Under the pieces are notes generated by a model. The model had not been told where the DNA came from. It made no database searches and was given only the letters and a program-made list of their open reading frames with translations. A DNA stretch of 14,830 nucleotides from an uncultured Bacillaceae bacterium (GTDB taxonomy: Bacteria; Bacillota; Bacilli; Bacillales; Amphibacillaceae), in the NCBI GenBank assembly GCA_937925695.1, contig CALAMD010000128.1, positions 1-14,830 of the forward strand, in the 5' to 3' direction. Shown one piece after another: positions 7,606 through 14,830 of this stretch. Position 1 is the first letter of the stretch. Every line of letters begins with the position of its first letter. Position numbers and translations under genes: made by a program.

Positions 7606-8142
7606 ATGAAACAAGACCGGAAAGTTGTCCTCTTTATTGCTATGAGTCTAGATGGATATATTGCCGAAAAAGATGAGTCCCTTGATTGGCTCTTCAAAGT
7701 TGATGGTGAAGGAGATAATGGTTTTTCTGATTTTTAAGAGGCGATTGATACGTTAATAATGGGTAAGCCCAGATACGATTGGCTCATTGATCAACGTTTA
7801 ACCGAATTTCTCTCTCAAGATAAAACATGCTATGTATTTACGAGGTCAGTCACACCTAAAAGAACCGAAGATGTAATGTTTGTTCAGGAAAATGTCTCGG
7901 ATTTTATTAACGATTTAAGAAAACAATCCGGAATGAATATTTGGCTAGTTGGAGGTGGTGATCTACTTTACTCATTTATCCAAGAAAATTTAATCGATGA
8001 GATGATGATCACCATTGCACCGACCATTATTGGGAACGGGATACCCCTATTTAAAAAAAGTAACAATCAAGTCAATCTAACTTTAATCGATACAAAACAG
8101 TATAATCAATTTATCACCTTACATTACAAAGTAAACAATTAG
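7606..8142 (+). pseudogene. RibD C-terminal/dihydrofolate reductase-like protein, interrupted by a nonsense codon
   Basis: AAAAGGAGG (7592-7600) precedes an ATG at 7606 whose frame begins with the family's IAMSLDGYIA (residues 11-20), LDWLF and GEGDNGFSDF, then hits TAA at 7735-7737 (codon 44). The same frame continues without shift: EAIDTLIMG, the NADPH-binding LVGGGDLL (about 114-121) and IIGNGIPLF, ending at 8142. Without the stop the protein would be 178 residues, normal for YyaP/YwjB-type members. In relatives this position is usually Tyr (FYxxID), so one TAT or TAC to TAA change explains it. ATG 7759 could restart the distal part, but it has no properly spaced ribosome binding site and would lack the nucleotide-fold N-terminus. 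Decay looks recent because the rest is intact. A sequencing error is possible. Confidence 0.85.
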
Positions 8143-8220
8143 TCAATCCTGGCACAACATGTTATTTACCGAAGCTAATTTTAAGTCAGGAGATTTTGTC
8201 AACTTCTAAAACATATTAAT

Positions 8221-8259
8221 GCAGGCGTTGGTCACGATCCGTGACCTTTTTCAGCCTGC
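8221..8259 (+). terminator. Intrinsic terminator after the RibD-C pseudogene
   Basis: The inner stem GGTCACG-ATC-CGTGACC (8230-8246, 7 bp, 3-base loop) is followed directly by TTTTT (8247-8251). Outer arms GCAGGC (8221-8226) and GCCTGC (8254-8259) can pair around it, making a nested 39-base inverted repeat. The placement and T-run fit rightward termination. The other strand has no U-tract next to the stem. Confidence 0.75.
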
Positions 8260-8372
8260 TTCCTCACCTTATTACACATGTTTTATAAATATGCCCTAAT
8301 CTAATTTGACCTTCGTATTTAGTCTTCCTATCTACATTGATCATGTAATCAATCATTTCTGAACATCAAGCT

Positions 8373-8612
8373 CTATTTATTTCTTAACTTTGTGATCATC
8401 GGACTAATTTGCTGATAGATATCAGTAATTTGTTGAACAGTCTCACCTATTTTCTCTAAATCATAATTCCCCTCCGAAGTTTTAAACATGGCCAATAAAT
8501 TGTCCTTTGTTGTTTTTGGCTGAACTTGATGATGATGTTGTGGTGTAAATAATGAATATAAATGCGGTGGCCGTGGCCGATGCGGAGGATACTGGGGTCT
8601 CATTTGAAACAT
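8373..8612 (-). CDS. Small His/Pro-rich protein, YppG-like
   Basis: This is a 79-residue protein in two parts. The N-terminus (1-33) is rich in Pro, His, Tyr and Arg, including PPHRPRPPH and QHHHQ. The C-terminal block (37-79), DNLLAMFKTSEGNYDLEKIGE and beyond, is amphipathic and resembles the conserved end of the B. subtilis YppG family, whose other members also have low-complexity N-termini. GGGAGGTG (8619-8626) lies 6 bases before ATG 8612. The in-frame GTG at 8621 falls inside that ribosome binding site and is rejected. It appears monocistronic. YppG-type proteins are reported with spores in Bacillus, but the role is not established. CATATAAC on the minus strand (8640-8647) resembles a late sporulation -10 box, which is a weak hint only. 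The family call is from memory of the C-terminal pattern. Confidence 0.6.
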   Translation of the reverse strand: MFQMRPQYPPHRPRPPHLYSLFTPQHHHQVQPKTTKDNLLAMFKTSEGNYDLEKIGETVQQITDIYQQISPMITKLRNK

Positions 8613-8762
8613 AACATGCACCTCCCTGTCTACAAAGCTGTTATATGTTATTCAAACTAGCTATTTTTGAAAAGGTACATGTCACGATTTAGCGGATAAT
8701 CATAGAACTAATAAGATGTTCATCATACTATACTGTAAAATAGCTGATCTGGAGGTGGAACA

Positions 8763-9548
8763 TTGACTGTCATTCAAACAGATGAATGGTTGCTTGATTC
8801 TTGGGACGATCCCTTGCAGTTATGTGAAAAATTGAAGCCTTATTTTACAAAAGCATCGGCTGACGATATTTATCACCATCTTATGATGCATGGGATGTAT
8901 GATTCATTAGCTGATGGTGAAAAGTTTATTAAGCACATGCAAAAACAGCAACTATGGAATATTGTTCAAAAAGAATCCCAATCATTAATAAAATTGTGGA
9001 ATGGACCAAAAGTGCCGATATTTATTTTTCCCTCAGATGTTTATAATCGTAAATTACAACGTCAATTTAATGGTCATGCTGGTTTAGCTTTTAACGATAA
9101 ATTATTTCTTTTTGTCTCAAATAGTATTTCTAACAATGAAATAAAAGCACTGTTAACTCATGAATACAATCATATATGTCGCTTAACAAAACATCGAAAA
9201 AAAGAACGAGATTACGTTCTCTTAGATACGATTATTTTGGAAGGTTTAGCTGAGTGTGCTGTGTTAGAACATCTAGGTGAAGAATATATTGCTAAGTGGA
9301 CTTCCTATTATGATGAAGATCAACTCGAAAACTTATGGCAGCGACTGATTTTCCCCACACGTAACATACCAATTAATCATCAAAAACATCACGATCTGTT
9401 ATATGGGTTACAATTTTATCCGTCAATGGTTGGTTATTGTGTCGGTTATTATGTAGTAAAAAAGTTTCTTCACGAAAACAACATGACAACGAAAGATGCA
9501 CTCACCCTTCCTTCTCACACCATTGCAAACTTAGAAGAAGAGGAATAA
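8763..9548 (+). CDS. DUF2268 putative zinc-dependent protease (YjaZ-like)
   Basis: This 261-residue protein has no signal peptide or membrane helix, so it is probably cytosolic. HEYNH (133-137) is a zincin HExxH motif, and EGLAE (160-164) supplies the likely third zinc ligand about 23 residues later, the gluzincin-like layout of DUF2268. B. subtilis YjaZ has about the same length. The start is TTG 8763: GGAGG (8751-8755) is spaced 7 bases from it, and no ATG nearby has a site. A TATACT -10-like hexamer occurs at 8729-8734 without a good -35. The gene stands alone between two leftward small genes. The substrate and role are unknown, and proteolysis is predicted from the metal motif only. Confidence 0.82.
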   Translation: MTVIQTDEWLLDSWDDPLQLCEKLKPYFTKASADDIYHHLMMHGMYDSLADGEKFIKHMQKQQLWNIVQKESQSLIKLWNGPKVPIFIFPSDVYNRKLQRQFNGHAGLAFNDKLFLFVSNSISNNEIKALLTHEYNHICRLTKHRKKERDYVLLDTIILEGLAECAVLEHLGEEYIAKWTSYYDEDQLENLWQRLIFPTRNIPINHQKHHDLLYGLQFYPSMVGYCVGYYVVKKFLHENNMTTKDALTLPSHTIANLEEEE

Positions 9549-9575
9549 ATGAAGTTTCAGCTTCTACACAGAAAA

Positions 9576-9610
9576 AACAGACGGAAACATCTCCGTCTGT
9601 TCCATTTCTT
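9576..9610. terminator. Bidirectional terminator between the DUF2268 gene and the Gly-rich small protein gene
   Basis: A 10-bp stem (AACAGACGGA at 9576-9585 with its complement at 9592-9601) encloses a 6-base loop. The run of A at 9572-9577 gives a good U-tract for the leftward gene ending at 9610. The rightward side, CCATTTCTTT, is weaker but follows the DUF2268 gene closely. Confidence 0.8.
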
Positions 9611-9891
9611 TACCAAAATACAAGGGGAATAAGAGCAATAGCAATAATAGTTCCTAATGCGATCCGATAGGGCCCAACTCCACGCCCATATCCACCAAAT
9701 CCTCCATAACCACCGAAAAAACCAGAAGCAAATCCACCTAAGCGTTGATTACGAGGATTAGGTCGAATAAACACAGAATGATGATCGACATGATCAATCA
9801 CACCTCTATGAATGATTCCATCTCGGGTTCTAATTCTAACCGCCCTGCCTCGATTCTGGTGACACAAATTTCGATACTTCGTCACTGACAT
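9610..9891 (-). CDS. Small basic Gly-rich protein of unknown function with hydrophobic C-terminus
   Basis: This 93-residue protein has three segments. Residues 1-48 are basic and include RGRAVRIRTRDGIIHRG (14-30) followed by DHVDHHSVFIRP (33-44), which looks like two to three beta-strands of an SH3/Sm-like barrel. Residues 52-73 are Gly-rich with Phe and Tyr repeats (GGF, GGY). Residues 77-93 are hydrophobic enough for one membrane helix. Similar short proteins occur in Bacillus relatives without a known function. GGGGGTGA (9896-9903) lies 4 bases before ATG 9891. The longer frame from 9918 is rejected because its ATG falls inside the -10 element of the promoter. It is monocistronic with its own promoter and terminator. 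I assign no function; surface or spore association is only a guess. Confidence 0.7.
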   Translation of the reverse strand: MSVTKYRNLCHQNRGRAVRIRTRDGIIHRGVIDHVDHHSVFIRPNPRNQRLGGFASGFFGGYGGFGGYGRGVGPYRIALGTIIAIALIPLVFW

Positions 9892-9913
9892 ATGTTCACC
9901 CCCATTAAACTGC

Positions 9914-9942
9914 ACCATACGCTATTGTATGAATCGATTCAA
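9914..9942 (-). promoter_or_regulatory. Sigma-A-type promoter for the Gly-rich small protein gene
   Basis: On the minus strand TTGAAT (9942-9937) and TATGGT (9919-9914) are separated by exactly 17 bases. Transcription would begin near 9907, 16 bases before the coding start. This rules out the longer open frame beginning at 9918. A perfect 10-bp palindrome, GAATCGATTC (9931-9940), overlaps the -35 and could be an operator. Confidence 0.55.
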
Positions 9943-10052
9943 AACTCGTAAGGGATATTTGTGCTGGGGCTTTTGTGGAATCATTCATTTAGTTTTTGAA
10001 CTACATCAATCTATTTTTATGATTCATATAACTTAGTGTTAAATTCAGTGAT

Positions 10053-10102
10053 AAAAAATACTCTCTTATCGACGAACTAAATAAGCCATCGATAAGAGAG
10101 TA
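10053..10102 (-). terminator. Intrinsic terminator of tyrS
   Basis: A perfect 14-bp stem (TACTCTCTTATCGA at 10059-10072 with its complement at 10089-10102) has a 16-base loop. On the minus strand it is followed by a U-tract from the A-run at 10053-10058. It lies 10 bases beyond the tyrS stop. Confidence 0.88.
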
Positions 10103-10111
10103 AAATTTTCA

Positions 10112-11386
10112 TTACTTATATTTAATTAAAAAGTAGTTTCTTCGTCCTCTTCTAATGATCGTAAATTGATCTTCCATCCGATCTTCAGCCGTAATCACGT
10201 GTTCAATATTTTGATTACGATCTCCATTAATGTAGATGGCACCATTCTTAATATCCTCTCGGGCTTGACGCTTTGATGATGAGATCGATGCATTAACAAG
10301 GAGATCTACTAATGGAATATCTGTTTTTTCCGTTTCATAAGTTGGCACATCTTTAAAGCCTTGTTCAATATCTGCTGTTGTTAATTGTTTCACGTCACCA
10401 CTAAACAATGATTGGGTGATCTTTTCCGCTTGCTTTAACGCTTCAGGACCGTGGACAAAGGTAGTCATTTCTTCAGCTAATCGTTTTTGCGCCTCGCGTT
10501 TACCAGGATTTGTCGCTACTTGTTCTTCTAAATAAGCAATTTCTTCCTCATCTAAAAATGTAAAGTATTTAATAAATTTAATTACATCACGGTCATCGGT
10601 ATTAATCCAAAACTGGTAAAACTGGTAAGGTGTTGTTTTTTCTGGATCCAACCAAACAGCGCCTCCGGCTGTTTTTCCAAATTTAGTCCCATCTGCTTTT
10701 GTGATGAGCGGAACTGTAAGACCAAAGACTTTAACTTCTTCGTCTTCATTTTCACGAGAACGACGAATATATTCCATTCCCGCCGTGATATTCCCCCACT
10801 GATCACTACCGCCAATTTGTAATGTACAATTTTCTTGTTCATATAAATTGTAAAAATCATAGGATTGAAGCAACATGTAACTAAATTCGGTATAAGTAAT
10901 CCCTTGCTCAATTCTAGCTGATACTGATTCTTTTGCTAGCATGTAATTAACGCTAAAATGTTTACCCACATCCCTTAGAAAATCAATGTAGCTAATTTCC
11001 GACAACCAATCATAATTATTGCGGATAACTACCCCTTGTTGTTCTTCATCATCGACGCCCAGAAGTCTCTTTAACTGTTCTGTTAGTTTTTCACTGTAAT
11101 AATGAACGACCTCGGCAGTATTTAACGAACGCTCACTCGTTCTACCACTCGGATCACCGATCATTCCAGTCCCACCACCAATTAAGGCGATCGGCTGATG
11201 TCCTGCTTGCTGGAATCTTTTTAGCATTGTAATTGGTAATAAGTGACCAATATGCAAACTATCAGCCGTTGGGTCAAAACCACAATAGAGGGTTACTTTA
11301 TTTTCCGCCAGGTGCTTTCTTAGCCCATCTTCATCTGTTGTTTGTTGAATAAGACCTCGACTTTCTAAATCCTGAATAATATCCAT
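10112..11386 (-). CDS. tyrS: Tyrosyl-tRNA synthetase
   Basis: This 424-residue class I aminoacyl-tRNA synthetase charges tRNA-Tyr with tyrosine. The Rossmann domain carries YCGFDPTADSLHIGH (34-48) with the HIGH motif at 45-48, then GGTGMIGDPSGR (71-82), YMLLQSYDF (170-178), and GGSDQWGNI (192-200), all part of the tyrosine and ATP site. KFGKT (235-239) is the KMSKS equivalent. The C-terminus (about 355-424) is an S4-type RNA-binding domain with SKRQAREDIKNGAIYING (371-388). Length and motifs match the bacterial TyrS type rather than the shorter TyrZ-like enzymes. AAGGAGTG lies about 7 bases before the ATG. Expression is controlled by the tyrosine T-box leader upstream. The gene is monocistronic and divergent from a class A PBP gene. 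Confidence 0.98.
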   Translation of the reverse strand: MDIIQDLESRGLIQQTTDEDGLRKHLAENKVTLYCGFDPTADSLHIGHLLPITMLKRFQQAGHQPIALIGGGTGMIGDPSGRTSERSLNTAEVVHYYSEKLTEQLKRLLGVDDEEQQGVVIRNNYDWLSEISYIDFLRDVGKHFSVNYMLAKESVSARIEQGITYTEFSYMLLQSYDFYNLYEQENCTLQIGGSDQWGNITAGMEYIRRSRENEDEEVKVFGLTVPLITKADGTKFGKTAGGAVWLDPEKTTPYQFYQFWINTDDRDVIKFIKYFTFLDEEEIAYLEEQVATNPGKREAQKRLAEEMTTFVHGPEALKQAEKITQSLFSGDVKQLTTADIEQGFKDVPTYETEKTDIPLVDLLVNASISSSKRQAREDIKNGAIYINGDRNQNIEHVITAEDRMEDQFTIIRRGRRNYFLIKYK

Positions 11387-11421
11387 CTCTCAACACTCCT
11401 TCTTATCCTTAATTATAAAAT

Positions 11422-11666
11422 CGAAAAAACCTCATCCCTTTAGTACAGAAAGGGACGAGGTTCTGCTCGCGTTACCACCCTTGTTGCATGAAATAGATTC
11501 ATGCCACTTTGGATTCATATCGATGTTGCCACCGTTGACTTAATGCGTCAATAGCTCCGGACCGTAATTCGCTGGTAAATATTTATTAGCTTGCACCAAC
11601 CGCTAACTCTCTAAAAAAGGGATTTACACAGCTACTTCATTCCTTCATCGCCTAAATATGTACTTT
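11422..11666 (-). ncRNA. T-box riboswitch leader of tyrS, tyrosine-specific
   Basis: The leader reads uncharged tRNA-Tyr to control tyrS read-through. The conserved T-box sequence AAGGGTGGTAACGCG is at 11482-11468. Its UGGU can pair with an NCCA tRNA end with an A discriminator, as in tRNA-Tyr. In stem I, the codon TAC (11566-11564) sits in GAATTACGG at the specifier loop and gives tyrosine. The terminator stem (11460-11449 with 11441-11430, 12 bp including a G-U pair) is followed by six U (11429-11424). The 5' end is inferred from the promoter at 11673-11701. Stem I bases after GAGAGTTAGCGG fit the family layout, although I did not fold it fully. Confidence 0.93.
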
Positions 11667-11672
11667 GAAACT

Positions 11673-11701
11673 ATCATATGCATTTTTAGAAAAAAATGCA
11701 A
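11673..11701 (-). promoter_or_regulatory. Promoter of the tyrS leader, with inverted repeat in the spacer
   Basis: On the minus strand TTGCAT (11701-11696) and TATGAT (11678-11673) are separated by exactly 17 bases, placing the RNA start near 11666. The inverted repeat TGCATTTTT/AAAAATGCA (11679-11700, 9 bp arms, 4-base gap) occupies the spacer and part of the -35. It is either a regulatory site or a consequence of A+T-rich composition. Confidence 0.6.
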
Positions 11702-11740
11702 TTATTTTCATCTACATATATACCCCCTATTTTAAGCTTG

Positions 11741-11756
11741 TGATATAATAGGTGAG
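11741..11756 (+). promoter_or_regulatory. Extended -10 promoter of the class A PBP gene
   Basis: TGATATAAT (11741-11749) is a perfect TATAAT preceded by TGn. No good -35 lies 17 bases upstream, which is common for extended -10 promoters. The start near 11756 lies beyond the GTG at 11752, so that upstream start codon would not be in the transcript. Confidence 0.6.
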
Positions 11757-11778
11757 GAAGTTTAGGAGGTATTATTGC

Positions 11779-14772
11779 ATGTTTAGACAATGGCTCCAAC
11801 AAAGAAAACAAAATAAACAAGCAAAGGATAAAACCGGCAATATTCAACGTACCTTTAGAATTATCTATGACATAATTTGGAACGTTATTTTATTTTTCCT
11901 CATATTAGGTTTTATTGGTGGATTTTTCGTCGTAGGAATTGGTGCTGGCTATTTTGCCTCATTAGTAAAAGACGAAGAGCTACGTAGTGCCGAAGATTTT
12001 GCTAATGATATTTACAACTACGAAGCAACATCAAAGTTGTATTTTGCCGACAATATTTATCTTGGCGATGTGAGAGCTGATTTACATCGTGAAGAAATAA
12101 CACTTTCAGAAGTATCAGAGACCTTAATTCAAGCAGTGATTGCAACGGAAGATGAGTACTTTTTAGAACATAAAGGTGTTGTTCCTAAAGCAATTATTCG
12201 AGCATTGTATCAAGAAGTGACCAATGCAGATTTAAAAACGGGTGGAAGTACATTAACCCAGCAATTAATTAAGAACCAGATCTTAACAAATGAAGTTTCC
12301 TTTGAACGAAAAGCAAAAGAAATTCTTCTCGCCCTTCGGATGGAACATTTCTTTGATAAAGACGAAATCCTCGAAGCATATTTAAATGTCATTCCTTATG
12401 GACGGGAAGCATCGGGAAGGAATATTGCTGGTATTCAGACAGCTGCTCAAGGTGTTTTTGGTGTCAATGCTGATGAAGTCAACTTACCGCAAGCTGCCTA
12501 TCTAGCTGGCTTACCCCAGAGTCCTTCTGCTTATACACCGTTCAAAAGTACAGGTGGTCTCAAAAGTGAAGAAGGATTGCAGCCTGGTTTGCAACGTATG
12601 AAAGTAGTTTTAAAGCGAATGTATGATTTAGAGTACATTACGAAAGAAGAATATGAAGAAGCACTAGCATACGATATTGTCGCTGATTTTATTGAAGAGA
12701 AAGCAAGACCAATTGAAAAATACGGTTACGTTATTGATGAAATTCAAGAGGAAGCAAAAGACATATTATTTAAGATGTTAGTAGAAGAAAGTGCTTATTC
12801 AATGGAAGATGTAGAAAATGATGAAGCATTAAAAGAACAGTTTGAAATTCTGGCTAATCGTGAACTACGTACAGGTGGCTATCATATCCATTCAACAATT
12901 GACAAAGAAATTTATGATGCCATGCAACAGGTAGTCAAAGAATATCAAGATTACGGACCAGATCGAACGCTTATCATTACCGACGAAGAAACTGGTGAAA
13001 CAATTGAAAAAATTGAACCTGTTCAAGTCGGCGCATCTCTCATAGAGAATAGTACTGGTAGATTGATTAGTTTTGTTGGTGGTAGAGAATATAGTTTAGA
13101 CAATGAGTGGAATTATGCTACCAAAGGTTTACGTCCTAATGGTAGTACAATGAAACCATTATTGGTTTACGCACCAGCGATGGAACTAGGTTATCTCCAA
13201 CCTGGAAGTCCCGTTGATGATTCGACGAATGTTTTTGATAATCCAGGTTCGGATCCATGGGTAGTTGGGAACTTTGTCAAAGGTAGACAATACGGTATTA
13301 TTTCAGCAAGAGAAGCCTTAGCGAGATCCCATAATATTCATGCAGCTAAAGCTTATATGGAAATTATTTCAGAAAAGCCTGCCGAACTATTTTTAGACAA
13401 AATGGGTTTTTCAAGTTTAAAGGATGACTATCCTAACCCATCACTATCACTTGGCGGTGCGAAATATGGGGTAACTGTTGAAGAAAACACCAATGCTTTT
13501 GCAACATTTGGTAATTATGGTCAATTTGTTAAAAGTTATATCATCGAAAAAATAACCGATCAAGATGGCAATATTGTTTATGAGCATGAACCAGAACCAG
13601 TTGAGGTTTTCTCACCGCAAACAGCTTACTTAACGATTGATATGATGAGGGATGTTGTCCAAAGAGGTACCGCAACCTTTATCAACTCACAACTTAAACA
13701 CCGAGGTGTTGACTGGGCTGGTAAAACTGGTACATCTAATGATTTTGAAGATGCATGGTTTGTCGGCTTAAATCCAAACGTCACCCTTGGCATATGGATT
13801 GGATACGATACACCATATGATCTACAGAAGTCTTGTCAGGGTTGTTCCTTAACATACAGTCAACGGGCCAATAAACTTTGGGCTCAGTTAATCAATGTGG
13901 CGGGCGATATTAACCCAGAACTAATCGTTCCAACTAAAAAATTTGAGCGTCCTGAAGGAATTGTCAGTCGTAGTATATGTGCTATTTCAGGAATGTTACC
14001 GTCCGACTTGTGTAAACGTATTGGCCTAGTAAGGACAGATATATTTAACGCAAAATATGTTCCTACCGAAGTAGATGATAGTTTAATAGAAGGCTCATAT
14101 GTTTTAGTCGATGGTCAAGCAGTTATTGCAGGACCGAATACGCCAGAGGAATTTGTCCAAGGAGATGGCGTCGTCTTTAATCCTGAATTCCTGAAACGAA
14201 AAGGCTATGACAAATTAGATGATTTATCAATCCTCTTCCCTAATACGCAACGAGAGTTGTGGGAAAAAATAGGCATCCCAAGTAGTGACCTTGGCGAAGC
14301 GCTTGAAGATGATGGTGCCGCACCAAAAGCACCAACAAGTCTAAAAGCTTCTGGTAATAAACTAACATGGAATAAATCTTCTAGTTCAGATGTGGTTGGT
14401 TATCGAATCTATTACGCTTCAGAACCTGATGGTAAATTTGAAGTGATCGGTACTACCACCAAGACAGAAGTTAATTTCACCGGTAATCGTGCCGTCTTCT
14501 ATGTAACTGCAGTCGATTACTTTGGCTTAGAATCTGAACCATCTAATGAGATAATCGTTGGTAAATTTACAGATCCTGATGATAAAGATGAAAAAGATGA
14601 TAAAGATAAAGGTAAGAAAAAACCAAAAGATCGAGGTAAAGATAAACATAAACACGATCAGGATCAGCACCAAGATCAACGAAATGGTAATGACAATGAC
14701 AATTCTAACAACAATTCACAAAAAGATAATAACGGCAATACAACAAACATTGAAGGAAACGAAGAAGAATAA
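11779..14772 (+). CDS. Class A penicillin-binding protein (transglycosylase/transpeptidase) with FnIII domain and charged tail
   Basis: This 997-residue bifunctional peptidoglycan synthase of the PBP1A family has a basic cytosolic start and one membrane helix (about 34-62). The GT51 domain contains ATEDEYFLEHKG (122-133) with Glu124, GGSTLTQQLIKN (155-166), and RKAKEILLALRMEHF (177-191) with Glu181. The transpeptidase has STMK (456-459) with nucleophile Ser456, SHN (517-519) and KTGTS (649-653). CQGC (686-689) plus Cys734 and Cys745 are extracellular. A fibronectin type III domain (about 849-928) follows, then a Lys/Asp-rich and Asn-rich tail (932-997). AGGAGG (11764-11769) is 9 bases before ATG 11779. 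The longer GTG frame from 11752 starts upstream of the predicted transcript. The protein polymerises and crosslinks glycan at the outer membrane face. Adjacency to tyrS is arrangement only. All active-site residues are intact. Confidence 0.95.
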   Translation: MFRQWLQQRKQNKQAKDKTGNIQRTFRIIYDIIWNVILFFLILGFIGGFFVVGIGAGYFASLVKDEELRSAEDFANDIYNYEATSKLYFADNIYLGDVRADLHREEITLSEVSETLIQAVIATEDEYFLEHKGVVPKAIIRALYQEVTNADLKTGGSTLTQQLIKNQILTNEVSFERKAKEILLALRMEHFFDKDEILEAYLNVIPYGREASGRNIAGIQTAAQGVFGVNADEVNLPQAAYLAGLPQSPSAYTPFKSTGGLKSEEGLQPGLQRMKVVLKRMYDLEYITKEEYEEALAYDIVADFIEEKARPIEKYGYVIDEIQEEAKDILFKMLVEESAYSMEDVENDEALKEQFEILANRELRTGGYHIHSTIDKEIYDAMQQVVKEYQDYGPDRTLIITDEETGETIEKIEPVQVGASLIENSTGRLISFVGGREYSLDNEWNYATKGLRPNGSTMKPLLVYAPAMELGYLQPGSPVDDSTNVFDNPGSDPWVVGNFVKGRQYGIISAREALARSHNIHAAKAYMEIISEKPAELFLDKMGFSSLKDDYPNPSLSLGGAKYGVTVEENTNAFATFGNYGQFVKSYIIEKITDQDGNIVYEHEPEPVEVFSPQTAYLTIDMMRDVVQRGTATFINSQLKHRGVDWAGKTGTSNDFEDAWFVGLNPNVTLGIWIGYDTPYDLQKSCQGCSLTYSQRANKLWAQLINVAGDINPELIVPTKKFERPEGIVSRSICAISGMLPSDLCKRIGLVRTDIFNAKYVPTEVDDSLIEGSYVLVDGQAVIAGPNTPEEFVQGDGVVFNPEFLKRKGYDKLDDLSILFPNTQRELWEKIGIPSSDLGEALEDDGAAPKAPTSLKASGNKLTWNKSSSSDVVGYRIYYASEPDGKFEVIGTTTKTEVNFTGNRAVFYVTAVDYFGLESEPSNEIIVGKFTDPDDKDEKDDKDKGKKKPKDRGKDKHKHDQDQHQDQRNGNDNDNSNNNSQKDNNGNTTNIEGNEEE

Positions 14773-14782
14773 ATAATAAAAC

Positions 14783-14830
14783 AAAAGTACCAAACTATGA
14801 TGAATAATCGTAGTTTGGTACTTTTAATTT
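14783..14830 (+). terminator. Intrinsic terminator after the PBP gene
   Basis: A 15-bp perfect stem (14783-14797 with 14811-14825) extends inward through a U-G pair and three more pairs to a 5-base loop. It ends in CTTTTAATTT. It lies 10 bases beyond the stop and marks the PBP gene as monocistronic. The A-rich left arm could also serve a leftward unit from beyond the window. Confidence 0.85.

Noticed and set aside
9437..9670. Plus-strand frame of 77 codons overlapping the end of the DUF2268 gene
   Set aside because: It crosses a terminator hairpin and two real gene ends and has no initiation signal.
10582..10911. Minus-strand frame of 109 codons
   Set aside because: It is an alternative frame inside tyrS with no ribosome binding site.
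12210..12392. Minus-strand frame of 60 codons
   Set aside because: It is antisense to the invariant GT51 motifs of the PBP gene.
14575..14720. Possible tandem repeat in the GATAAAGAT-type stretch at the end of the PBP gene
   Set aside because: The units are irregular and are explained by Asp/Lys codon bias in the tail. No fixed period persists.
14558..14776. 72-codon frame rich in Met, Lys and Ile
   Set aside because: It is a frame-shifted reading of the repetitive charged tail of the PBP.

Overview
This is a low-GC, densely packed chromosomal segment from a member of the Bacillaceae or a close relative. The evidence for that is strong AAGGAGG-type ribosome binding sites, A+T-rich intergenic DNA with intrinsic terminators, a tyrosine T-box leader, and several families typical of Bacillus relatives (YppG-like, DUF2268/YjaZ-like, YdaL/YdaM-like, a class A PBP beside tyrS). 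I cannot name the genus. No insertion sequence, phage gene, CRISPR array, tRNA or rRNA is visible.

Left part (1-6190): after 468 bases without a gene comes a rightward cassette for cell-surface polysaccharide. Its members are a membrane-anchored GH113-like glycosidase (469-1602), a membrane-anchored DUF2334 deacetylase-like protein (1918-3660), a processive-type membrane GT2 glycosyltransferase (3663-4934) and a UDP-GlcNAc 2-epimerase (4965-6107). A long UUCG-capped hairpin closes the cassette. The DUF2334-GT2 pair resembles B. subtilis YdaL-YdaM and the Listeria Pss exopolysaccharide machinery. An epimerase that makes UDP-ManNAc together with a beta-mannanase-like hydrolase suggests a beta-linked N-acetylmannosamine-type exopolymer. 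This is the most interesting part of the window, and the product assignment is inference.

Middle part (6220-9891): mostly stand-alone genes. They are a leftward Old Yellow Enzyme-type flavin oxidoreductase, a rightward RibD-C/DHFR-like gene broken by one in-frame TAA, a leftward small His/Pro-rich YppG-like protein, a rightward DUF2268 putative zinc protease with a TTG start, and a leftward small basic, Gly-rich protein with a hydrophobic C-terminus. Several convergent pairs share bidirectional terminators.

Right part (10051-14830): leftward tyrS sits under a T-box leader with a UAC specifier. It is divergent from a rightward class A penicillin-binding protein carrying a C-terminal fibronectin type III domain and a long charged, Asn-rich tail. 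The two promoters lie within about 75 bp of each other, and a 9-bp inverted repeat fills the tyrS promoter spacer. Start codons were moved downstream of the longest open frame in several genes because the ribosome binding site, and in two cases a promoter element, requires it.
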